NCBI GenBank assembly: GCA_038087015.1
Contig: JASBNA010000070.1
Span: 151,735-215,734 of the forward strand
Length of the DNA: 64,000 nt
From: Cerrena zonata
Taxonomy: Eukaryota; Basidiomycota; Agaricomycetes; Polyporales; Cerrenaceae
Direction: 5' to 3'
Shown here in pieces: positions 58,092 through 64,000 of the stretch (positions are counted from its first letter, which is position 1; the number at the start of each line of letters is the position of its first letter). The notes beneath the pieces are model-generated. The model saw nothing but the letters and a program-made list of their open reading frames with translations. It searched no databases and had not been told where the DNA came from. Made by a program: the position numbers and the translations under genes.

Positions 58092-59721
58092 ATGACTGCC
58101 GCCTTACCACCACTGCGTCAGGTTCCCATATCGGAGATAACCCGATTGCAACCACCAAAGCTGAGGATCAAACTTGATGAAGATGTAGAACTTTGGAAAC
58201 GTACCCGTGGATACAGTGACTACGGCTTGTTTCTTCGCCGATTAAATGAATCTGTCGTTGGTCAGTTTCTCCCATACGACCCTCCGTCCACCACACCAGT
58301 AAGGTCGGGTGCATCTGCTTCTTCACCCTAACATCTAACACCAAAACCTTGCTCAGGCAACGACATCTCTCATTGGCTTGCTGAACACTCTTGACACATG
58401 GATTGATGAAATCCCTCCACTACCCACACCCCAACGTTTTGGGAATTTAGCTTTTCGTACGTGGGGAAAGAAACTAGAAGACGTTCGTCTTCCTCATTCC
58501 TCTGACCTAAAATCCGTCTAATTATGATCTGGGGCTGCTGTCATGACCAAACCAGAACCTCGATGATGCTCTAAGCTCTTTTCTCCCGCCAGAGTTGGCC
58601 GGAGCTATACCTCTTATAGCACCATATCTGGTCACCTCTTTTGGGTCGTTCAGTCGCATGGATTATGGCACGGGACACGAGACTTCCTTTGCGCTCTTCT
58701 TGCTGTGCTTGACCCTTCTTCGCTACGTAGATCCTGGCCCGGAACAGGACCGCCAGCTTGTGTTGGTCGTGTTTGTGCGATATCTTCAACTATGCTGGCG
58801 GCTGCAAGACGTCTATCGATTAGAACCAGCCGGGAGTCATGGCGTCTGGGGACTAGATGATTATAGTTTCTTGGGCTACATCTTTGGCAGTGCTCAGCTG
58901 AGAGGTTTGTATTGCTCTCAACGTTGTGGCGGGAATACGTCTATAATTAAGCTCTGCATTCTTCTATAGACTCAGACATCCCCGTTAATGCGATCCTGCG
59001 ACCGCCCCTTCCCCCGACTAATCTTTACTTCCTATCGATTTCACGCATCCATCAGGTCAAGACGGGTCCTTTTCATGAACACTCGTCTCAATTGTACAGT
59101 ATTGCCTCCGGTGTACCACGTTGGACGAAAGTGAATTCCGGGCTATTTAAAATGTACGAGGTAAGAATATCATCAGACAGAAATAGAAATAGATTTTTAA
59201 AACTTTATTTAACGTTTTGCTTACAGGCTGAAGTCTTAGGCAAGCGTGTTGTCGTCCAACACATTCCACTGGGTGGCTTATTAGAGTGGGATATCGCTCA
59301 ATTAGGCCCGATGGAAGCTGAACGGCCGAGAGTCAATCACGATCCCCTGCAGGGCACTCAAGCTCCATGGGTAACTGCAGCACCTGTATCATCATCAGCC
59401 TCATCATCCACGACCTCACGGCCATATACTTCCCCTTCTTCACTTCTTGGGTCAACAAGACTCCCAGCCGCAAGCAGCGGTAGACCACCAATGGCAATTA
59501 CAGCAGCACCTTGGGCCATGGGCAATATAGGACATACAGCGTCTTTACCTCATTCTCGGAAAGGGGGGCCCATAATTCCCTCAACCATGCCTCTTGGTCC
59601 ATCCGCAAATACAACGCTGCGCCCAATGACAATACCTCGCGCTGACTCGAGAACACAAATTGTGTCAAGCGGTAAAATGGAACCATCGCCTCCATCACAA
59701 GGTGACTTGGCGCAGTCGTAG
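58092..59721 (+). CDS. PP2A phosphatase activator, PTPA/Rrd family
   Basis: PTPA is a peptidyl-prolyl isomerase-like ATP-dependent activator of protein phosphatase 2A. ATG 58092 starts MTAALPPLRQVPISEITRLQ. Exon 2 (acceptor GCTCAG) gives ATTSLIGLLNTLDTWIDEIP, RFGNLAFRTWGKKLED; exon 3 has LIAPYLVTSFGSFSRMDYGT, GHETSFALFLLCLTLL and GVWGLDDYSFLGYIFGSAQL; later exons have YFLSISRIHQVKTGPFHEHS, YSIASGVPRWTKVNSGLFKM and AEVLGKRVVVQHIPLGGLLE. The YGTGHE and WGLDDY motifs line the active cleft in this family and are intact. The C-terminal 120 residues are a Ser/Pro-rich tail that resembles the longer fungal Rrd2-type extension. Confidence 0.92.
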
Positions 59722-61423
59722 AAGTGTAATCTTATTATGGTCCGGGGCGTACCGTTGGAGTCACAAGGCGTTCAGATCGACAGATATGATTGTGACGGTT
59801 ATGATAGTCGTTATGTCGGTAATGATAACATCTGCGCTTTCTGTCCTGGAATTTGTAACTCGGAGTGTATGTTGATAGCCTGAGGGTCCTGAATACGAAT
59901 TTTATAAGAGTTAAAGTTGTGTCGATAGACCGCTGAAATCTGGAAGTCTATTTATCTTTATTGTCTACTATTCGGCTCCCCCGAATATCAGAAGTTCTCT
60001 GCAAAATCAATGCAACAAATTCATTCACGCCGAAAAAGTACTTTCAGTTCCAGCTTTCGAATGAAAGGGGCGTCTAAATAGCCTGTCCTCGAATTTGATT
60101 GGTTCTGTGTCTTCAAGTTTCGGGCTCAAGTTCAACAACCTACAAATTTTCCGCCAGCTCGATGTATCTACGAAGAAATCTATGAATAATGTCAGAATGT
60201 TATATGCAATGTCACTGCTCTCCCCTCAATATACATGTAAAAGTTCAATTTCCATACTTTATCAGCATGCCCACCACCTACTGTACTCGTTAGTAATTTA
60301 TATTGTAACAGCAATTTCTTCATCCATATCTAGCAGTGTATATACATATAAGCCACTATTTTTTGCTATTAACTACTCAGTGATTGGTGCAATTGGTCTG
60401 TGCGTCATCGAATCATCTCAACCGTATGGCAAGCGATGACTAAGCGCCGACGGGATGCAATACATCACCAGGAAAGGAGCACAGCACGTGGAGGCTGTAA
60501 TCGATAGACGGCAATTTTCCAGTAAAGACCCGAGAGTGCCACCGCAACAGCCTTTCCTTACTTACCTCTTGACTTCCACCTTACCTCGCGACTCAAAAAG
60601 CAAACGGGCTACGACTTTCTGTGATTCGTACTTTCGGTCACAATTTTTTTCAAATCTCTGTAGTCGTACGCGTTTATACGACTGCAGAGACCACTCTGCG
60701 CCAACATTTCTGACCAAGAGAGAAACGACGACTTGCGTCTGTTGACCCTCGAGTGCGTGTTGCTTTAGTTTTTTTGATGCCATTGACTAGTTGGTTGACA
60801 ATGATTGTCACCTTTGTCCAGGTGGTCATCGGTTCGAGGTATGTTCATTTTTAATTGCATTGTCCCATTGTCCATTGCAATCTCATATATTAACCTATCC
60901 CCATTGAACCTTGTACAGGAGAACCTCCCTGACAGGACTTACCACCCCGACGTGTCTTCTATCAATAGTTCCCATCTCAAAAGGCCTTCCTGCCTGATCC
61001 CAACATCCCATCTTCTCGTTATCTCTCCCTCCATCTTCAAGCCCTTTCCTCGCCTTTCAGGAGCGAGGAATCCCTCTTCGACTGAAGTAAGCCTTTCAGT
61101 TACCGACAACCTATCCCGCCCGGCTCGTTCGACGTCAAGACGTCCGCGGCGGTAGGCTCGGTAATTCGGGTTTTCAACAACCGTCATCAACGAATTCCAA
61201 AATAGCGACGACTACAGCGACGGTCTTCGCGACCTCTTTGTATAAACGCACTCGCCAATTTCTTCAAGAGCTTTCGGTTTCTGATTCAACAACTTCCTCG
61301 GAAGAACGACCTTTAGATTTAGATTCGTCTTCAGTGAACCCTGAAGACTGTGCCACTGCCAGCCCTTCCATTCCCACTACTACTTCCGTTTCCGACTTTA
61401 CCCCTTCTTCTATTTCTCAAGAT
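59722..61423. other. Intergenic region and probable ODC leader
   Basis: About 1.7 kb lies between PTPA and the first ATG of the ODC frame. From about 61102, directly after CCTTTCAG, the ODC frame is open (LPTTYPARLV... to MPALEIL) but has no ATG, so an upstream exon may add an N-terminal extension. Short ATG-led open frames occur at 60455 and 60805 in other frames. Confidence 0.5.
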
Positions 61424-63186
61424 ATGCCTGCTCTCGAGATTCTCTCTGCTCGCAACCCCATAGACTTTGACTTTGACGTCATTTCGTGCCCGGCATCGTA
61501 CAAGGAAAAATTTTTAGCCAACATAAACGAACTGCTTGCGTTACCCAATGCGAAAGACAACAATACCCTCGTTCACGCGTCCGATATAATCGAAGACAAA
61601 GAAATCACCATCCCAGGCCTGCCTCCTTTGCACCGTGGACATCCGGAGATCCATCTCAGGAGGGGTGTGATCAATGCCTCTCACCTGGAAGGCGAATCAG
61701 ACTCCGAAAAGGCCTTTTTCGTAGGCGACTTGAGCTATGTTTACCAACAGCACCTGAGGTGGAAGAAGAACCTCCCTGAGATTGAACCTTTTTACGGTGG
61801 GTGTTTCTATTTTTAATCCTTCATTGGAGCCCTGTGGCCGTCGTCGCTGCGCCTTTATTTGCTTCCTTTTTACGTTCATTTCTCGGTCGTCGTTGGGTCT
61901 CGTATGATGGTGATTTCGATGCTCATACATGTCTCATTTAACCTTTTGTAGCTATCAAGTGCAACCCTGATCCCTATGTCCTCCGACTCCTCGCAGGTTT
62001 GGGTATTGGTTTCGACTGCGCATCTATCGGCGAAATCAACCAAGTGATTGGTTTGGGTGTCGAGGCCTCTCGTATCATCTTCGCCAACCCGTGCAAAGCC
62101 AATTCATTCATCCGACAGTCCGCGCGTGCAGGTGTCGAGATGATGACTTTCGACAACACCGACGAGCTGTACAAGATCGCTCGTGTCTACCCGGGCGCCA
62201 AGTTGGTCGTTCGAATTCTGACAGACGATTCCAAATCTCTCTGTCGTCTCGGGCTCAAGTTTGGAGCTCCCTTGGTGACCGTGCCTGGGTTACTGGCGAA
62301 AGCGAAGGAGCTCAAGCTTGATGTGATCGGCGTGAGCTTCCATGTTGGGAGTGGGTGCTATGATTCATCGGCGTTCTCAGATGCCGTGATGCGAGCGAGG
62401 TCTGTGTTTGATATGGGCAAGGAAGCTGGTTATCAATTCAGTTTGCTCGATGTTGGTGGAGGGTTTGAGGATGCCACTTTCGAGGCAATGTCTGCGACCA
62501 TTAGAGAGGCTCTGAATGTTTATTTCCCAGACAGAGAAAACATCAGGATCATCGCTGAACCCGGCCGATACTATGTTGCGAAGGCTTTCAGCCTGGCTAC
62601 GAACGTCATTGCGAGACGTGCACCACCCAATGCGGACAGTCAGGGGTCACAAGATGTGGACATGGACCCAGAGCAACCATCTGTGATGTGTAAGTGCAGC
62701 AATCCAATTCTATTATTTTCTGCGGCATCTCTGGCAAGAGTGGAAACTATTGGTTTCGCACCAGATGTCAGAGTCTTTACATGGGAAACTGACGAATTCG
62801 AAACTTTAGACTACATCAACGATGGTGTGTACGGGGCATTCAATTGTATCCTGTTTGACCACCAAACTCCGCAACCGTATGTGCTAAGCCTTAACGGGTC
62901 CTTCCACGTTCCCTCCTCCATCCCCAAGCGTGCGAGCAGCGTCTGGGGACCTACCTGTGATTCACTGGATTGTGTGTGTCCGGTGACGCAACTTCCGAGC
63001 TCGCTCCAAGTGGGAGACTGGCTTGCGTTCGACAATATGGGTGCTTATACCATCTGCGCTGCATCTCAATTCAACGGGTTCCAAACGAGCAAGACTACTT
63101 ATACGTCTGGGGCAGGGTACCTGGGAGGAGAGGTACGCGAGGTGCTGAGGGCTTATTCGAAGGAAGAAGGTGCAGACGAGGAGTGA
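61424..63186 (+). CDS. SPE1: Ornithine decarboxylase
   Basis: ODC makes putrescine from ornithine, the committing step of polyamine synthesis. The chosen ATG 61424 gives MPALEILSARNPIDFDFDVI; the frame is open further upstream, so the true start may lie in an earlier exon. Exon 1 ends at 61796; exon 2 starts at 61952 and creates YAIKCNPDP, which holds the PLP lysine. Other signatures are GFDCASIGEI, RIIFANPCKANSFIRQSARA, SFHVGSGCYDSSAF, the glycine loop LLDVGGGFED, AEPGRYYVAKAFSLATNVIA and WGPTCDSLDCV with the catalytic cysteine. Bases 62690-62809 form a 120-nt intron (GTAAGT to TTTAG) without an in-frame stop; removing it gives VMYYINDGVYGAFNC. The end is SKEEGADEE. Confidence 0.92.
62690..62809 (+). 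other. In-frame intron of ODC
   Basis: The donor ATGT|GTAAGT and acceptor CTTTAG|ACTAC remove 120 nt, an exact multiple of three, with no stop codon inside. Family conservation (YYINDGVYG) supports removal. Retention would add 40 residues without breaking the frame. Confidence 0.8.
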
Positions 63187-64000
63187 AAGACACGCGATGT
63201 GTCGTACATGGACTCTAATTCTATACATGGACTCTGTTCTTATTCTAAGTATACACTGCGAATGCGAAAGCGAACGGTGATGATATGACGACGTTGTGAA
63301 ACAAGCACGTACGGGCGGCCGGTGCCAAGGAGGTGTGTGAGGTTTGTTTGAGCGGGAACTTGGGATGTGGCTGGATATAGAAGTGGAAGTCTCAGGTGCA
63401 AGAGGGCTCGGTTCCGCGAAGAGGCCGTCGGAGCCGAGCCGAGTACCTGGGGCATGAGATTGGTCGCGCGGTGGATCGGACTGGTGATTGTGTGGCCACA
63501 AGGAGGGACGGCTGGTGTTGCGCCTGGCCAGTCCTTGCCACGCTCATTTCGCCTCGTGACGTATTCCTCCCTTCCCACTCGAGGCGGTCTGATCGCCTCT
63601 TGATCGAGGACGACAGGCACATATTTCATGAACCAGATCTCCCCGGCCCGCGCCCCCCGCCCCGCATTCTGGCTTTTCAGGGTATGTTTCCGCTGCCCAT
63701 GCTGGAAAAGGCTCTGCCTCGGTGCGCAGCGTACGTTGCGGCTCCTCCAGCGCATCTTCCCGACCGCAGCCCCCCAATTCAAACGTCAATTTCATTTATC
63801 GTCCCCGAAGGGGCGGAATCCCGCAATTAGACTGCCTATCGCGTCGACGAGGCAGATGCGAGATGAGGATGTTGCAGAACTGAGTGACTTCCCGTAGACT
63901 TCCTTTGCTTGCATTTTGTAAACCGGGACCGGATGTATATTGCCGATCTCACGTATTGTAGCAGCCGCCGGGCCCCTCCCCATACCCCATTTCCTGACAA
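63187..64000. other. Right-edge region without a supported gene
   Basis: Several overlapping open frames exist on both strands because the stretch is GC-rich. None shows a family motif. A minus-strand frame at 63792-63983 (from near the window edge to a stop) could be the end of a gene that lies outside. Confidence 0.45.

Noticed and set aside
63240..63830. Long overlapping open frames on both strands at the right edge
   Set aside because: They arise from GC-rich sequence, contradict each other and show no motif or splice structure.

Overview
The window is nuclear DNA from a filamentous basidiomycete, most likely an Agaricomycete. The evidence is that almost every gene is split by several introns of about 50-65 nt with GTRNGT donors and NAG acceptors, coding density is high on both strands, and families expanded in mushroom genomes (F-box, SRA-YDG, SRPK-like kinases, HNH, ankyrin-MYND) sit beside conserved eukaryotic genes. 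No rRNA, tRNA, CRISPR or prokaryotic feature was found. Gene models below were built by joining exons by eye; splice sites are quoted where they could be checked by reading frame.

Layout, left half. 1-711: 3' end of an MFS transporter with an apparent one-base frameshift. 1.3-5.3 kb (minus): an Ivy1/IMD-like BAR protein and a Ser-rich orphan. 6.6-7.0 kb: COA6, a cytochrome oxidase assembly factor. 7.6-11.5 kb: a TBC Rab-GAP. 11.7-15.5 kb (minus): a DUF4139/mucoidy-inhibitor-like protein carrying nucleoporin-like LFG motifs, then peroxisomal-type KAPA synthase (biotin pathway) ending in AKL. 16.0 kb: a small membrane protein. 16.7-20.7 kb: the TPR subunit of TFIIIC. 20.8-22.6 kb: a broken F-box/LRR gene. 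23.0-23.7 kb: POP5 of RNase P/MRP. 24.4-27.3 kb: a divergent ankyrin-MYND and HNH-nuclease pair. 27.8-28.6 kb: SDH3/SDHC.

Right half. 30.3-33.1 kb (minus): an intron-rich FAD monooxygenase. 33.1-39.2 kb is gene-poor; it holds one small candidate gene and a 245-bp MITE with 26-bp terminal inverted repeats. 39.2-41.3 kb: a MINDY-type deubiquitinase with a CaaX tail, divergent from an LRR-like gene (41.9-43.8 kb). 44.7-46.2 kb: SRPK-like kinase. 46.6-51.3 kb: two SRA-YDG genes in direct orientation flanking an orphan gene on the other strand. 52.1-52.9 kb: Grx3/4-type monothiol glutaredoxin. 54.4-57.7 kb: Ku70, divergent from the PP2A activator PTPA (58.1-59.7 kb). 61.4-63.2 kb: ornithine decarboxylase. 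The last 0.8 kb has no supported gene.

There is no single operon-like system. The recurring theme is housekeeping genes (Pol III transcription and tRNA processing, mitochondrial respiration, DNA repair, polyamines, biotin) interleaved with fast-evolving, DNA- or protein-modification families. The least explained signals are a near-identical 28-bp element about 105-110 bp upstream of two neighbouring minus-strand genes, with its 15-bp core again upstream of the kinase, and the 245-bp MITE built around GTCAC repeats.
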